Shown here in pieces: positions 46,957 through 57,317 of a stretch of DNA of 64,000 bases (position 1 is the first letter of the stretch; each line of letters starts with the position of its first letter). The position numbers and the translations under genes are program-made. The notes under the pieces are model-generated. The model was not told the origin of the DNA. It was given only the letters and a program-made list of their open reading frames with translations, and did no database searches. The DNA is from Ferruginivarius sediminum (lineage in GTDB: Bacteria; Pseudomonadota; Alphaproteobacteria; Kiloniellales; Rhodovibrionaceae), in NCBI RefSeq assembly GCF_003344765.1, contig NZ_QPMH01000007.1:62001-126000 (forward strand). The letters run 5' to 3'.

Positions 46957-48074
46957 GCCCCACCCTCCCCTTCGGCCTTGGGCAGCATGATACGGAATAT
47001 CGTCCGGCGCGGCTCGCTGTCGAACTCGATGACGCCGCCGTGGTCGCCCACGATCTTGGCGACAAGGGCCAGACCAAGGCCCTTGCCGGCGCTCTTCGTG
47101 GTTACGAAGGGATCGAACAGATGCGCTTGCAGCTCTTCGGGAATGCCGGGGCCGTTATCCTGCACACCCACCATGAGCGGAAGATCGACGCGCGAGCCGC
47201 TGCCGGGCACGGCCAGACGCACGCCCTGTTGATAGCGAGTGGAAAGGACGATCTCCCCGTCCTCCTCGCCCGCGGCCTCGGCAGCGTTCTTCACCAGATT
47301 CAACAGCGCTTGGATCAGCAGGTCGCGATTGCCCAGCACGGCCGGCAACGATGGATCGTAACTCTCGCGAATGCGCACACCACGGGCGACGCCGTTCTGC
47401 GCCACCCGGCGGACGTGCTCCAGCACCTCGTGGATATTCAGCGCGCCGCGCTCGATGGGCCGGACATCGGAGAACATTTCCATCCGGTCGACGAGAGAGA
47501 CGATACGGTCCGCCTCTTCCGTGATCAGACGAGTCAGCGCGCGGTCCTCGTCGCTCGCACTCTGTTCCAGAAGCTGCGCGGCCCCGCGAATGCCGGAAAG
47601 CGGGTTCTTCACCTCGTGGGCCAGCATCGCCGCCATTGCTGTGACGGAGCGTGCGGCGTTGCGGTGCGTGAGCTGGTGATCGATCTTGCGGGCGATCGTG
47701 CGTTCCTGCATCGCGACCGCCACGCATCCCCGCATCTCCGGGATCGGCGAGATCTCGATAGAGACGTAGCGCGAGCCGAAGCGCGGCGATTCGATGGTGA
47801 CGCCGTACTGCGCGACGCTGTTGGCGCCGCCGCGCGCCTGCTCCATCAAGTGGAACACCGGGCTGTCGGCGGCGATCACATCGCTTACCGGGCGGCCGAT
47901 AAGTGTCTGGGCACTGGCAGCGAAGAACTGCTCCGCGGCGTTGTTCAGGCGACGGAAGCGGCCTGCCTCGTCCACGACGAACACCGGCTCCGCCAGCGCA
48001 TTCAGGATCGCACTGGCCTCGAAGCCGTCGCTTTCCGGCGTCAGGTGACGTGCCGTCGTTCGACTCCCGGTCAT
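46953..48074 (-). CDS. ntrB: Nitrogen sensor kinase NtrB
   Basis: A 373-residue soluble histidine kinase. An N-terminal PAS domain ([29 protein letters not shown]) is followed by the phospho-acceptor [20 protein letters not shown], then N and G boxes ([20 protein letters not shown] and [18 protein letters not shown]). It phosphorylates NtrC in response to PII. The start was set where ATG overlaps the dusB stop; the longer frame is only dusB shadow. Confidence 0.96.
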   Translation of the reverse strand: MTGSRTTARHLTPESDGFEASAILNALAEPVFVVDEAGRFRRLNNAAEQFFAASAQTLIGRPVSDVIAADSPVFHLMEQARGGANSVAQYGVTIESPRFGSRYVSIEISPIPEMRGCVAVAMQERTIARKIDHQLTHRNAARSVTAMAAMLAHEVKNPLSGIRGAAQLLEQSASDEDRALTRLITEEADRIVSLVDRMEMFSDVRPIERGALNIHEVLEHVRRVAQNGVARGVRIRESYDPSLPAVLGNRDLLIQALLNLVKNAAEAAGEEDGEIVLSTRYQQGVRLAVPGSGSRVDLPLMVGVQDNGPGIPEELQAHLFDPFVTTKSAGKGLGLALVAKIVGDHGGVIEFDSEPRRTIFRIMLPKAEGEGGA

Positions 48075-49072
48075 TCGGCTGCCTGCGCACAGGCAGGTAC
48101 GGTGAAAACGTCGCAAAGCATCGCCTTGACCCGCTTGGGATCGCTTTCCGCGTTGATCGCCTGGCGGAAGGCGGCTGCGTTGGGCCGTCCGGCCGCGTAC
48201 CAGCCCAGGTGCTTCCTGGCGATGCGGATCCCACGCTCCTTGCCGTAGTAGGACAGCAAGGCGTCGTAATGCTCCAGCGCGATGTCCCGCTGGTCGTCCA
48301 GCGTCGGCTCGGCCCCCATCTTCCCGTGGCGCAGCAGCGCCATGACTTGGCCAAGCCGCCACGGCCGTCCACAGGCGCCCCGGCCAATCATCACGCCGTC
48401 CGCCCTCGACTGGTCCAGGGCGCCTCGCACGTCCTCCGCGCTTTCGATATCGCCGTTGACGATGACGGGCAGGCGCGTCGCCGCCTTCACTTCACCGACG
48501 GCGGACCAGTCGGCCTCTCCACCATAAAGCTGGTCGCGCGTCCGCCCGTGGACGGTTAGAAGGCGGATACCGCTCTCGTCGGCGATACGGGCCATACGCG
48601 GCGCATTCCGGTTCGCCGCATCCCAGCCGAGACGCATTTTTAGCGTTACGGGCAACGGGTCCACGGCGCGGACCACCGTTTCCAGGATGCGCGCGGCCAG
48701 CCCCTCTTCCCGCATCAGGGCGGAGCCGGCGTACTTGTTTACCACCTTCTTGACCGGGCAGCCGAAGTTTATATCAACGATGGCAGCTCCCCGGTCGCGG
48801 TGGAGGCGCGCGGCCTCGGCCATCACCTCCGGGTCGCAGCCGGCAAGCTGGACGGCGACCTCGTGCTCGCCGGCATAGTCCTCGGTCAGCTTGCGCGAGC
48901 GCATCGCCTGGCGTGCCTGCCGGACGGACGCCTCGCTCGCGATCATCTCGGACACGACCAGCCCCGCGCCCAGACGGCGCACGAGACGCCGGAACGGCTT
49001 GTCCGTCACGCCGGACATCGGCGCCAGGATCACCGGATCGTCGAGATGAACGTTACCGATTTGGATGCCCAT
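48071..49072 (-). CDS. dusB: tRNA-dihydrouridine synthase DusB (NifR3)
   Basis: A 333-residue TIM-barrel flavoenzyme. [13 protein letters not shown] starts the barrel, [19 protein letters not shown] has the catalytic cysteine, and [12 protein letters not shown] and NGDIESAED follow. It reduces uridine in tRNA with NADPH. As in other alphaproteobacteria it precedes ntrBC and was first named nifR3. The translation is tightly coupled to ntrB. Confidence 0.96.
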   Translation of the reverse strand: MGIQIGNVHLDDPVILAPMSGVTDKPFRRLVRRLGAGLVVSEMIASEASVRQARQAMRSRKLTEDYAGEHEVAVQLAGCDPEVMAEAARLHRDRGAAIVDINFGCPVKKVVNKYAGSALMREEGLAARILETVVRAVDPLPVTLKMRLGWDAANRNAPRMARIADESGIRLLTVHGRTRDQLYGGEADWSAVGEVKAATRLPVIVNGDIESAEDVRGALDQSRADGVMIGRGACGRPWRLGQVMALLRHGKMGAEPTLDDQRDIALEHYDALLSYYGKERGIRIARKHLGWYAAGRPNAAAFRQAINAESDPKRVKAMLCDVFTVPACAQAAE

Positions 49073-49163
49073 GATTTGGGCAAACTCCGCCTGTGCCTAA
49101 AAAACAGGCGATGTTGTAGCCGCTTCCATGGCGGGCCGCAAGGCTTCCGCCCGTTCCGGCGAC

Positions 49164-49970
49164 TCAGGCCAGAAGCACGTCCGTGACGAACTTCACGCCC
49201 GGATAGCCGAGCGTCAACAGCAGGTAGGCCACCAGCACCAGCCGCGCCACCGACCGGCCGCGCATACCCGTGCGGTGATGCAGGACCAGCAGGCCCAGGA
49301 TCACGGCGAATGCCAGGATGGACAGCAAGGGCTTGTGCTCGAAGTGGATCGGCATGCCGGTCGCGAAATACTCCACCACCATGCCGGACAAAATATCAAT
49401 GCCGAGGACCAGTCCGGCGGCGGCCAGCAAACGCACTTGCAGAAATTCGGCATCGGCCACGGCCGGCAACACGGCAGTCAGGCGGGTCGGCCGCTTCCGC
49501 TTCAATGCGCGTTCCTGCAGGAAAACCGCCGCCCCGGCGACGGCGGCGACGGTCGCGAAGGCATAGGTCAGCACCGACAGTACGATATGCGCCAGGAGCC
49601 AGCCACCGACGTTCATCGCCATCGGCGGGCGCATGTGGGCCGGCGCGTGCGCCCAGATCACCGCGATCAGGCTGAGTAAGGCGAGGTACGGCAGCAACAG
49701 TGGCGTCAGCCGCCACGCTTCGCGTGTTATCACGCACAGCAGAAGGAACAGCCCGACGCTTGCGGTCACCGACACCCACAGCGTGGCCGACAACCCGCTA
49801 TGCCACTGCCCGGCAAGCTGCGAGCCCACGTATGCCGAGGGGCCGAGCAGGGCGACCAGGAGCAGTGCCCAGAACGCCATGTTCGCTCGCTCCGCCGTTC
49901 GCCGGAACGGCAGCAGCGCAGCGGGAACCTGGGCGGCGATTGCGGCGAGACCGATCAGCAGCTTATCCAT
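49164..49970 (-). CDS. CcsA-superfamily cytochrome c assembly-like membrane protein (YpjD type)
   Basis: A 268-residue integral membrane protein with about eight helices. Motifs WAHAPAH, GWLLAHIVLSVLTYAF and FEHKPLLSILAF are of the CcsA/CcmC-like superfamily, which moves haem for cytochrome c maturation. In many genomes this kind is called YpjD and lies near ffh. Here it lies between dusB and ispDF, divergent from ispDF. Two starts six codons apart are possible (49970 or 49988); neither has a clearly better ribosome site. Confidence 0.82.
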   Translation of the reverse strand: MDKLLIGLAAIAAQVPAALLPFRRTAERANMAFWALLLVALLGPSAYVGSQLAGQWHSGLSATLWVSVTASVGLFLLLCVITREAWRLTPLLLPYLALLSLIAVIWAHAPAHMRPPMAMNVGGWLLAHIVLSVLTYAFATVAAVAGAAVFLQERALKRKRPTRLTAVLPAVADAEFLQVRLLAAAGLVLGIDILSGMVVEYFATGMPIHFEHKPLLSILAFAVILGLLVLHHRTGMRGRSVARLVLVAYLLLTLGYPGVKFVTDVLLA

Positions 49971-50069
49971 GACCCTGGTCGTATACATCACCTCTTGGCC
50001 GCCGCGATAGAGCGCACTAACCTCGCGCGGCGTCGCACCGCGGACGTTCTTCGGGAAGCAAGGGAGCAA

Positions 50070-51245
50070 GTGAACTTGAGCCAGGTGGTCGCGCTCGTCG
50101 TTGCGGCGGGCCGGGGCAGCCGCTTCGGCGCCGACCGGCCGAAGCAATACGTCAGCCTGGCGGGCCGGGCCGTGCTGCGCCACGCGGCCGAGGCGCTCGC
50201 CGCGCATCCAGGCATCGATGCGGTGCGCACCGTTGTTCATCCCGAGGATGGCGAAGCCTACGCGGCGGCCACGCGCGGCCTCGACCTTCTGCCGCCGGTG
50301 CATGGTGGCGCGACACGTCAGGACTCGGTGCGCCTCGGCCTGGAGAGTCTGGCGGACATCGATCCGGCGAAGGTGCTCATTCACGATGGTGCGCGGCCGT
50401 TCGTCGATGCCGCGCTGGTCGACCGCGTCCTGGCCGCCCTGGACGAGGCGGACGGCGCCATTCCGGCCATCGCCGTCAGCGACACCCTGAAGCGAGTCGA
50501 GGCCGGCCGGATCGTGGAAACCGTGGCGCGCGACGGCCTGTGGCGGGCGCAAACGCCACAGGGATTCGTTTTCCACGCCATACTGGACGCCCACGAACAG
50601 GCCTCCGTGGACGGCGGCTATAGCGACGACGCGGCCATTGCCGAGCGCGCGGGACTGCCCGTCGCCATCGTGCAGGGATCGGCGGAGAACATGAAGGTGA
50701 CCACGCAGGACGATCTCACGCGCGCCGAAAGATGGCTCGCCGGCGGTATGGAGATAAGGACCGGCCAGGGCTTCGACGTGCATCGCTTCGCCGAGGACCG
50801 CGAGGGTCCAGTCATGCTGTGCGGGGTATCCGTTCCGCACGACCGCGCGCTGGCGGGCCATTCCGACGCCGACGTCGGCCTGCATGTCCTGGTGGACGCG
50901 ATCCTGGGTGCTTTGGCGCAAGGCGACATCGGCAGCCACTTCCCTCCCTCGGATGAACAGTGGAAGGGCGCCGACTCCGCCGTCTTCGTCCGCCACGTCC
51001 GAGACCTTGTTGCGGGATGCGGGGCACGCATCCTGAATGTGGACATCACGCTGATCTGCGAGCGCCCGAAGATCGGCCCGCATCGTGCCGAGATGGCGGC
51101 CCGGATCGCGGAACTGCTGGGCATCGACGCCGGACGGGTGAGCGTCAAGGGAACCACGACGGAAGGCCTGGGCTTCACCGGCCGGCGAGAGGGCATCGCC
51201 GCACAGGCCATCGCGACACTTCAGGTTCCACGGAGCGCGGCGTGA
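50070..51245 (+). CDS. ispDF: Bifunctional IspD/IspF isoprenoid enzyme
   Basis: A 391-residue fusion. The N-terminal IspD part (about 1-225) has ALVVAAGRGSRFGADRPKQY, GGATRQDSV and HDGARPFVD, and makes CDP-methylerythritol. The C-terminal IspF part (from about 226) has GFDVHRF and GHSDADVGLHVLVDAILGAL, and makes the cyclic diphosphate. The start is GTG preceded by AAGGGAGCAA; no ATG fits the conserved N-terminus. Fusion is common in alphaproteobacteria. It is followed by pgpA with a stop/start overlap. Confidence 0.95.
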   Translation: MNLSQVVALVVAAGRGSRFGADRPKQYVSLAGRAVLRHAAEALAAHPGIDAVRTVVHPEDGEAYAAATRGLDLLPPVHGGATRQDSVRLGLESLADIDPAKVLIHDGARPFVDAALVDRVLAALDEADGAIPAIAVSDTLKRVEAGRIVETVARDGLWRAQTPQGFVFHAILDAHEQASVDGGYSDDAAIAERAGLPVAIVQGSAENMKVTTQDDLTRAERWLAGGMEIRTGQGFDVHRFAEDREGPVMLCGVSVPHDRALAGHSDADVGLHVLVDAILGALAQGDIGSHFPPSDEQWKGADSAVFVRHVRDLVAGCGARILNVDITLICERPKIGPHRAEMAARIAELLGIDAGRVSVKGTTTEGLGFTGRREGIAAQAIATLQVPRSAA

Positions 51246-51721
51246 GCGCAGAACGCCCGCCCGCCCTTTCCCCTCTCGGCCTCTCCGCCACATGGTTTGG
51301 CACTGGGCTGCTGCCGTGGATGCCCGGCACCTGGGGCTCGCTCGCGTCGCTGCCGGTGGCCGCGGCGCTGCAATGGGCCGGGGGCGCATGGGCGCTGATG
51401 CTGGGGACGCTGGTCGTCCTCGCCGTCGGCACTGTGGTGGCCGAGGCCTATGCCCGACAAAGCGGCATGAAAGATCCCTCCGTCATCGTCATCGACGAGG
51501 TCGTGGGACAATGGGCAACGCTTGTGCCGCTGGGGTTCGAGCCTTTGAGCTACCTTGTCGGCTTCGTCGGGTTCCGGCTGTTCGATACGACGAAGCCCTG
51601 GCCGATCCGCAGGTTCGAGAAGTTGTCCGGCGGCTGGGGCATCATGGTGGACGACCTGCTCGCCGCCGGTTATGCCGGTATCATCGGCTATGCAATCCTG
51701 AACCTCGCGGGGCAGGTATGA
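51242..51721 (+). CDS. pgpA: Phosphatidylglycerophosphatase A
   Basis: A 159-residue membrane protein with about four helices. Features are WFGTGLLPWMPGTWGSLASLP near the start, IDEVVGQWATL in the middle, and FDTTKPWPIRRFEKLSGGWGIMVDDLLAG-like sequence, typical of PgpA. It removes the phosphate of phosphatidylglycerophosphate. The start is GTG overlapping the ispDF stop (GTGA). Confidence 0.93.
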   Translation: MSAERPPALSPLGLSATWFGTGLLPWMPGTWGSLASLPVAAALQWAGGAWALMLGTLVVLAVGTVVAEAYARQSGMKDPSVIVIDEVVGQWATLVPLGFEPLSYLVGFVGFRLFDTTKPWPIRRFEKLSGGWGIMVDDLLAAGYAGIIGYAILNLAGQV

Positions 51722-52209
51722 TGTTTTCCAGTGAGTTACTTGAAAAAGCCGAAGTGTTGCTTGAAGCCTATCGCAAGAAGGGCTGGATGCTCGCGACGGC
51801 GGAAAGCTGCACCGGCGGCTTGATTTCGGGATGCCTGACCGAGATCGCAGGCTCGTCCGATGTGGTCGAGCGTGGCTTCGTCACCTACACCAATACAGCG
51901 AAGATGGAAATGCTCGGCGTCGCCTCTGCCACGTTGGAGCGCGTGGGCGCTGTCAGCGGCGAGGTTGCGGAGGAGATGGCGGCGGGCGCACTCGCGCATT
52001 CGCCGGTACAGGCGACCCTCTCCGCCACCGGCATCGCCGGACCGGGCGGCGGCAGCGCGGACAAGCCGGTCGGGCTGGTCTATTTCGGTATGGCGACACA
52101 GCAGGGATTGCGCAGCCACGAGCGCCACGTGCTTTCCGGCAATCGTAGCGAAGTCCGGCGGCAAAGCGTCTCAATTGCCCTCGACCTGCTGCTCGACGCG
52201 ACGCGATAG
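51718..52209 (+). CDS. pncC: Nicotinamide-nucleotide amidase PncC (CinA C-terminal)
   Basis: A 163-residue protein corresponding to the CinA C-terminal domain alone. ATAESCTGGLISGCLTEIAGSS carries the catalytic serine, with YTNTAKMEMLGV and SATGIAGPGGGSADKPVGLVYFG following. It deamidates nicotinamide mononucleotide to nicotinate mononucleotide. The ATG overlaps the pgpA stop; a second ATG follows at once. It lacks the N-terminal CinA domain, as is usual for PncC. Confidence 0.94.
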   Translation: MMFSSELLEKAEVLLEAYRKKGWMLATAESCTGGLISGCLTEIAGSSDVVERGFVTYTNTAKMEMLGVASATLERVGAVSGEVAEEMAAGALAHSPVQATLSATGIAGPGGGSADKPVGLVYFGMATQQGLRSHERHVLSGNRSEVRRQSVSIALDLLLDATR

Positions 52210-52221
52210 TCGTTACCGCTG

Positions 52222-52968
52222 ATGGCAAACTCCCAGTCCCCGCAGCCTCGTCACTTGCCGCTGACAGCCAGCGATCTTCTGCTGATCCTGATCCTTGGCC
52301 TGGGCAGCGCGAGATTTCTGCTGCCCGCCATCGCCGCAATGTTTGATCTGCGTGCGCTGGTTGCCGGAGATCACCGCGTCAGCGTCGTGATGACGATGCT
52401 GGCGCTTCAGACACTGCTGCTGCTCTTCGTCGTCTACCTCGTCGCCGTGCGCTGGCGCGGGGTGACATGGCAGGAACTTGGCCTTGTGCCGTTGCCGCGC
52501 ATCTGGGGCGGCCGTGCGGTGGCCATCGCCATGCTGAGCTTTCCGCTGATGGGCGCGGTGTCTTGGGTGCAACAGCAGATCGTCCGCGAGGAGTTCCGCA
52601 ACCCGCAGCTTACCGCGATGGCGCCGTCGGAGTTTTCATGGGCCGCCTATCTCGGCACGCTGGCCGTGGCCGGCCTGCTGGCACCGCTGGTCGAAGAGAT
52701 CGTCTTTCGCGGGCTACTCTACCGTTGGATCCGGGAGCGTTACGGCTTCGTCGTCGGCGTCATCGGCAGCGCGCTCGCTTTTTCCCTCCTGCATGGCATC
52801 GCCGGGCTTATCCCGGCTATCGCGCTGCTGGGCGCCATCCTTGCCTGGACGTATGAGCGGGCGCAGTCGATATGGGCGCCGGTAATCCTGCACGGCACCT
52901 ACAACGCCGTGGTGACGACCGTACTCTATGCTGCACTTGCGCAGGGCATCAAGCCGCCCGGGATGTAA
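52222..52968 (+). CDS. CPBP-family intramembrane metalloprotease
   Basis: A 248-residue protein with about six helices. The CAAX/Abi family metal motifs are EEIVFRGLLYRWIRERYG and FSLLHGIAG, the HGTYNAVVT helix giving the third. It may act as an intramembrane peptidase, though many members have no proven activity. It follows pncC by 12 bases and faces ratA at its 3' end. The N-terminal polar stretch is not a signal. Confidence 0.87.
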   Translation: MANSQSPQPRHLPLTASDLLLILILGLGSARFLLPAIAAMFDLRALVAGDHRVSVVMTMLALQTLLLLFVVYLVAVRWRGVTWQELGLVPLPRIWGGRAVAIAMLSFPLMGAVSWVQQQIVREEFRNPQLTAMAPSEFSWAAYLGTLAVAGLLAPLVEEIVFRGLLYRWIRERYGFVVGVIGSALAFSLLHGIAGLIPAIALLGAILAWTYERAQSIWAPVILHGTYNAVVTTVLYAALAQGIKPPGM

Positions 52969-52988
52969 GCAAGGAAGACGCCTAGCGC

Positions 52989-53456
52989 CTACGCCTGACT
53001 GCCGGCGGCGGACGCCTTCGGACTTGTTCCGTAAAGTTCGTCGGCCCGGTGCTCGAAGGCCCGCACCATGCGCTTTACCGCCTCGTTGAACAGCGGCTCC
53101 ATCATGCGCTGCAGGAAGCGGGTGCGGAATTCGAAATCGACGTAGAAATCGATCAGGCACCCGCCGTTGTCTTCGTAGAAAACCCAATGGTTGTTCAGGT
53201 ACTTGAACGGACCTTCAAGGTAGGTAACGTCAATGCGCATCCCCTCGCCGTCGAGCTTCACCTGACTGGTGAAGCGTTCGCGGATCATCTTGAAGCCGAT
53301 CACGAGGTCCGCGACGATCAGGTCGCCACGCTGGCGCCGGATGCGCGCGCCGATGCACCACGGCAGGAATTCCGGGTATTTTTCCACATCGGCGACCAGA
53401 TCGAACATCTGGTCCGGACTGTGTGGAAGCTTGCGCTGTTCGGCGTGCGTGGGCAT
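52989..53456 (-). CDS. ratA: RatA/COQ10-type START-domain protein
   Basis: A 155-residue SRPBCC/START domain. Core sequence DQMFDLVADVEKYPEFLPWC and YLNNHWVFYEDNGGCLIDFYVDFEFR, then EPLFNEAVKRMVRAFEHRA, fits the polyketide-cyclase/COQ10 family, including RatA and the ubiquinone-binding Coq10. A role in quinone handling or ribosome binding is possible. It follows lipA by 23 bases. The exact role is not certain. Confidence 0.85.
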   Translation of the reverse strand: MPTHAEQRKLPHSPDQMFDLVADVEKYPEFLPWCIGARIRRQRGDLIVADLVIGFKMIRERFTSQVKLDGEGMRIDVTYLEGPFKYLNNHWVFYEDNGGCLIDFYVDFEFRTRFLQRMMEPLFNEAVKRMVRAFEHRADELYGTSPKASAAGSQA

Positions 53457-53479
53457 GAGAGGTTGATACTCGCGGCCGC

Positions 53480-54433
53480 TTAGCTGGCCGCCTGCTTCGC
53501 TTCGCGTGCCGCGCGCAATCGCTGGAAGTCCTCGCCCGCATGATAGGACGAGCGCGTCAGCGGCGTGGCCGAAACCATCAGGAAGCCCTTGTTGTAGGCC
53601 CGCGTCTCGTACTGTTGAAACTCGTCCGGCGTCACGAACTTCTCGATAGGATGGTGCTTGACGGTCGGTTGCAGGTACTGCCCGATTGTCAGGAAGTCGA
53701 CCCTGGCCGAGCGCAGGTCATCCATCACCTGCAGCACCTCCTGCCGGTCCTCGCCAAGGCCCGCCATCATGCCTGACTTGGTGAACATCGACGGGTCCAT
53801 GTCCTTCACCCGGTCAAGCAGGCGCAACGAGGCGTAGTAGCGTGCGCCCGGCCGCACCGAAGGATAGAGTCGCGGCACCGTCTCCAGGTTATGGTTGAAG
53901 ACATCGGGCCTCGCCTCGACAACGACCTCCAAGGCATTGTCTTTGCGAAGGAAATCGGGGGTCAGCACCTCGATCGTGGTGCCGGGCGACGCGTGGCGGA
54001 TGGCGCGGATCGTCTGCGCGAAATGCGCCGCGCCGCCATCCTCCAGATCGTCGCGGTCGACCGAGGTCACGACGACATGCTCAAGCCCCAGCTTGGCCAC
54101 CGCGTCGGCGACGCGCTTGGGTTCGAAGATGTCGAGCGCGTCCGGCCGCCCCGTCGCCACATTGCAGAAGCTGCAGGCGCGGGTGCAGGTGTCGCCCATG
54201 ATCATCATCGTGGCGTGCTTCTTCGCCCAGCACTCCCCGATGTTCGGGCACGCGGCCTCCTCGCACACCGTGTGCAGGCCGTTGTCGCGGATGATCTCGC
54301 GGGTTTCGCGATAGCCGGAGGAGACAGGCGCCTTCACCCGGATCCACTTCGGCTTGCGCTGGATCGGATTGTCCGGCTTGTGGGCCTTCTCGGGGTGCCG
54401 CACCCGCGGCTTATGCTCGGTTTCGACGGTCAT
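53480..54433 (-). CDS. lipA: Lipoyl synthase LipA
   Basis: A 317-residue radical-SAM enzyme with two 4Fe-4S motifs: the auxiliary [12 protein letters not shown] and the radical-[13 protein letters not shown]. It inserts two sulfurs into octanoyl chains on lipoyl domains. It lies directly downstream of the pyruvate dehydrogenase operon, whose E1-beta and E2 subunits have such domains. The C-terminal SSYHAGEDF is the usual conserved end. Confidence 0.97.
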   Translation of the reverse strand: MTVETEHKPRVRHPEKAHKPDNPIQRKPKWIRVKAPVSSGYRETREIIRDNGLHTVCEEAACPNIGECWAKKHATMMIMGDTCTRACSFCNVATGRPDALDIFEPKRVADAVAKLGLEHVVVTSVDRDDLEDGGAAHFAQTIRAIRHASPGTTIEVLTPDFLRKDNALEVVVEARPDVFNHNLETVPRLYPSVRPGARYYASLRLLDRVKDMDPSMFTKSGMMAGLGEDRQEVLQVMDDLRSARVDFLTIGQYLQPTVKHHPIEKFVTPDEFQQYETRAYNKGFLMVSATPLTRSSYHAGEDFQRLRAAREAKQAAS

Positions 54434-54454
54434 GAGCGGCCTTGTTGTACTACT

Positions 54455-55858
54455 CTAGAAGTGGATGGCGCGGCCGTAGGCGTCAAGCACGGACTCGTGC
54501 ATCATCTCGCTCAGCGTCGGGTGCGGGAAGATGGTGTGCATCAGGTCCGTCTCGGTCGTCTCCAGCGTCTGTGCCACCGCGTAGCCCTGGATCAGCTCCG
54601 TCACCTCGGCCCCGATCATGTGCGCGCCCAGCAGCTCGCCGGTTTTCTCGTCGAAGATGGTCTTCACCATTCCTTCTGTCTCGCCCAGGGCCAGCGCCTT
54701 GCCGTTGCCGCGATAGGGGAAGCGGCCGACCTTGAGCTTGTGGCCTTTCTCTTTCGCTTCCTTCTCGGTCATGCCGACGCTGGCGACTTGCGGGCGGCAG
54801 TAGGTGCAGCCGGGCACGCGACTGGTGTCCAAGGGGTGGACGTCGTTCAGCCCGGCGATTTTCTCGACGCAGATCACGCCCTCATGGCTGGCCTTGTGCG
54901 CAAGCCAGGGCGGCCCGACGAGATCGCCGATGGCGTAGACGTTCGGCTCGCCCGTGCGCAACCATTCGTCCACCACGATATGGCTCTTTTCGACCTTTAT
55001 GTTCGTGCTGTCGAGGCCAATGTTCTCGACGTTGCCGACGATACCGACAGCGAGGACGATGTTGTCGACCTGGATTTCCTCGGTCTTGCCCTTCGCGGTC
55101 TCGATCTTCGCCGTGGCGCCGTTCTTGTTGGTCTTGACGCCCGTGACCTTGGCACCCGTGTGGATCTTCATTCCCTTCTTCTCGAAAGACTTCTTCGCGA
55201 AGTCGGAGATCTCCTCGTCCTCGGCCGGAAGGATGCGGTCCACCACCTCCGCAACCGTCACATCGACGCCCATGTCGCTATAGAAGGACGCGAATTCCAT
55301 GCCGATGGCGCCCGAGCCGATGACCAATAGCTTTTTCGGCATGGCCTTCGGCACCATCGCTTCCTTGTAGGTCCAGATGACCTTGCCGTCCGGCTCGACG
55401 TTGGGCAGCGCCCGGGCCCGCGCGCCGGTCGCCAGGATGATGTGCTTGGCCTGGACGTCGGCGACCTTCTTGCCGTCCTTCTCCACCGCGACCTTGCCCT
55501 TGCCGGCGAGCTTGCCGTGCCCATCGATGACGTCGACCTTGTTCTTCTTCAAGAGGTGCGTGACGCCCTGGGTAAGGGTCTTCGCCGTATCTCGGCTGTA
55601 CTTCACCACCTTGGAAACGTCGAAGGACACGTCCTTGGCGGTAAAGCCGAACTTGTCCAGTTCCGAGAGGATGTGGTTGACCTCCGACACGCGCAGCAGC
55701 GCCTTGGTCGGGATACAACCCCAGTTCAGGCAGATGCCGCCCAGATGCTCGCGCTCCACTACGGCGGTCTTGAAGCCAAGTTGGCTGGCGCGGATCGCGG
55801 CGACGTAGCCGCCCGGACCGCCGCCGACGACGGCGATGTCATAGCTGTTCTCGGCCAT
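54455..55858 (-). CDS. lpdA: Dihydrolipoamide dehydrogenase (E3) of pyruvate dehydrogenase
   Basis: A 467-residue FAD-dependent disulfide reductase. GGGPGGYVAAIRA binds FAD, GGICLNWGCIPTKALL holds the redox cysteines, GSGAIGMEFASFY binds NAD, and HPHPTLSEMMHE carries the catalytic His-Glu. It reoxidises dihydrolipoyl E2 with NAD. It follows pdhC and precedes lipA. GGAGAG lies just upstream of the ATG. Confidence 0.96.
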   Translation of the reverse strand: MAENSYDIAVVGGGPGGYVAAIRASQLGFKTAVVEREHLGGICLNWGCIPTKALLRVSEVNHILSELDKFGFTAKDVSFDVSKVVKYSRDTAKTLTQGVTHLLKKNKVDVIDGHGKLAGKGKVAVEKDGKKVADVQAKHIILATGARARALPNVEPDGKVIWTYKEAMVPKAMPKKLLVIGSGAIGMEFASFYSDMGVDVTVAEVVDRILPAEDEEISDFAKKSFEKKGMKIHTGAKVTGVKTNKNGATAKIETAKGKTEEIQVDNIVLAVGIVGNVENIGLDSTNIKVEKSHIVVDEWLRTGEPNVYAIGDLVGPPWLAHKASHEGVICVEKIAGLNDVHPLDTSRVPGCTYCRPQVASVGMTEKEAKEKGHKLKVGRFPYRGNGKALALGETEGMVKTIFDEKTGELLGAHMIGAEVTELIQGYAVAQTLETTETDLMHTIFPHPTLSEMMHESVLDAYGRAIHF

Positions 55859-55870
55859 CGGGCTCTCCGC

Positions 55871-55906
55871 TTTAGAGCAGCATTGTCATGTTTAGAGCAG
55901 CATTGT
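55871..55906 (-). repeat. 16-base direct repeat duplicating the pdhC stop region
   Basis: TTTAGAGCAGCATTGT occurs at 55871-55886 and again at 55891-55906, 20 bases apart. The right copy holds the pdhC stop codon and the left copy repeats it in the gap before lpdA. On the minus strand the extra copy reads ATG ACA ATG CTG CTC TAA, a five-codon minigene-like echo of the pdhC end. Confidence 0.9.
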
Positions 55907-57286
55907 GAGCGGGTCTTCGACCAGCTTCTTGAAGGCGGCCAGGAAGTCCGCGCCGATTGCGCCGTCCACCACCCGGTGATCGACCGACAGCGAGGCCGTC
56001 ATCATGGTCGCGACGGAAAGCGCGCCGTCCTTGACGACGGGGCGCTGCTCGCTCTTGCCCACGGCGAGGATGCAAGCTTGCGGCGGGTTGATGATCGCCT
56101 CGAACTGGCTGATGCCAAACATGCCGAGGTTGGAGAGCGAAAAGGTACCGCCCTGATACTCCTCCGGCTTCAGCTTGCCGTCGCGTGCGCGCTTGGCAAG
56201 GTCCTTCATCTCCCGGCTGATTTGCGCCAGACCCTTGGTTTCCGCCTTCTTGACAATGGGCGTGATGAGCCCGCTTTCAATCGCCACGGCAACCGAGACG
56301 TCGGCGTGCTCGTACATCAGCGCGGTATTGCCGTTGTAGGAGGCGTTTGCCGCCGGCACCTTCTTCAGGGCAAGGGCGCAGGCTCGGATGATAAAGTCGT
56401 TCACCGACAGCTTGTAGTCATCGCCGCTTGCCTCGGCGCGGGCGTTCAGCTCCTTGCGCACCTTCATCAGCTCGTCCATCTCGACCTCGATGGAGAGGTA
56501 GAAGTGCGGCACCGTCTGCTTGGACTCGGTAAGGCGGCGCGCGATCGTCTTGCGCATCGACGACAGCGAGACCTCTTCGTAGGGCATGCCGAACATCTCG
56601 GCCTGCTCTTTGGCCGATGGTCCGGCTGCCGGAGCTGCCGCCGCGGGGGCCTTGCCTTCCGCCGCCGCGGGCGCTTCGGTCGGCGCTGGCGCACCCACGC
56701 CGCGCTCGATCGCCTGCTCAACATCGGCACGGACGATGCGGCCGTGCGGCCCGCTGCCCTTCAACTGCGTCAGGTCCAGGCCGGCCTGCTTCGCCATGCG
56801 CCGGGCCAGGGGCGAAGCAAAGACCCGCTCCCCGCTGGCGTCCTTCGGCGCTGGCGGCGCCGGCGGTGCCTTTTCCAGCATCTGCTGGGTGCCAGCGGCG
56901 CCGGAAGACCCCGACGTCGCGGACGACGGCGTGGCGGACTTCGCTTCTTCCGCCTTGGGTGCTGCTTCGGCCGGCTTGGCCTCCCCGTTGCCGGAGGGTG
57001 CGGCCGGCGGGGTGGGCGCCTGATCCAGGGCGCTTTCGTCCTCGCCCTCCTGCAGCAGGATGGCGATGGGTTCGTTGACCTTCACGCCTTCGCTGCCCTC
57101 GGGAACCAGGATTTTGCCGACGCGGCCCTCGTCCACCGCCTCGACCTCCATCGTCGCCTTGTCGGTCTCGATCTCGGCAAGCACGTCGCCGGAACTCACC
57201 TCGTCGCCTTCCTTGACGAGCCACTTCGCGAGGTTGCCCTCGGTCATGGTGGGCGACAGCGCCGGCATCAGAACATTCACGGGCAT
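55892..57286 (-). CDS. pdhC: Pyruvate dehydrogenase E2 (dihydrolipoyl acetyltransferase)
   Basis: A 464-residue E2. An N-terminal lipoyl domain has [17 protein letters not shown], where the lysine is lipoylated. A proline-alanine-rich linker leads to an E3-binding domain ([17 protein letters not shown]) and the C-terminal catalytic core ending [15 protein letters not shown]. It takes acetyl from E1 to CoA. The ATG at 57286 begins the lipoyl domain; the frame upstream is pdhB shadow. It lies 31 bases after pdhB. Confidence 0.96.
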   Translation of the reverse strand: MPVNVLMPALSPTMTEGNLAKWLVKEGDEVSSGDVLAEIETDKATMEVEAVDEGRVGKILVPEGSEGVKVNEPIAILLQEGEDESALDQAPTPPAAPSGNGEAKPAEAAPKAEEAKSATPSSATSGSSGAAGTQQMLEKAPPAPPAPKDASGERVFASPLARRMAKQAGLDLTQLKGSGPHGRIVRADVEQAIERGVGAPAPTEAPAAAEGKAPAAAAPAAGPSAKEQAEMFGMPYEEVSLSSMRKTIARRLTESKQTVPHFYLSIEVEMDELMKVRKELNARAEASGDDYKLSVNDFIIRACALALKKVPAANASYNGNTALMYEHADVSVAVAIESGLITPIVKKAETKGLAQISREMKDLAKRARDGKLKPEEYQGGTFSLSNLGMFGISQFEAIINPPQACILAVGKSEQRPVVKDGALSVATMMTASLSVDHRVVDGAIGADFLAAFKKLVEDPLTMLL

Positions 57287-57317
57287 CGTGTTCGGCTCCC
57301 CCTGCGCGAACCCGGCG

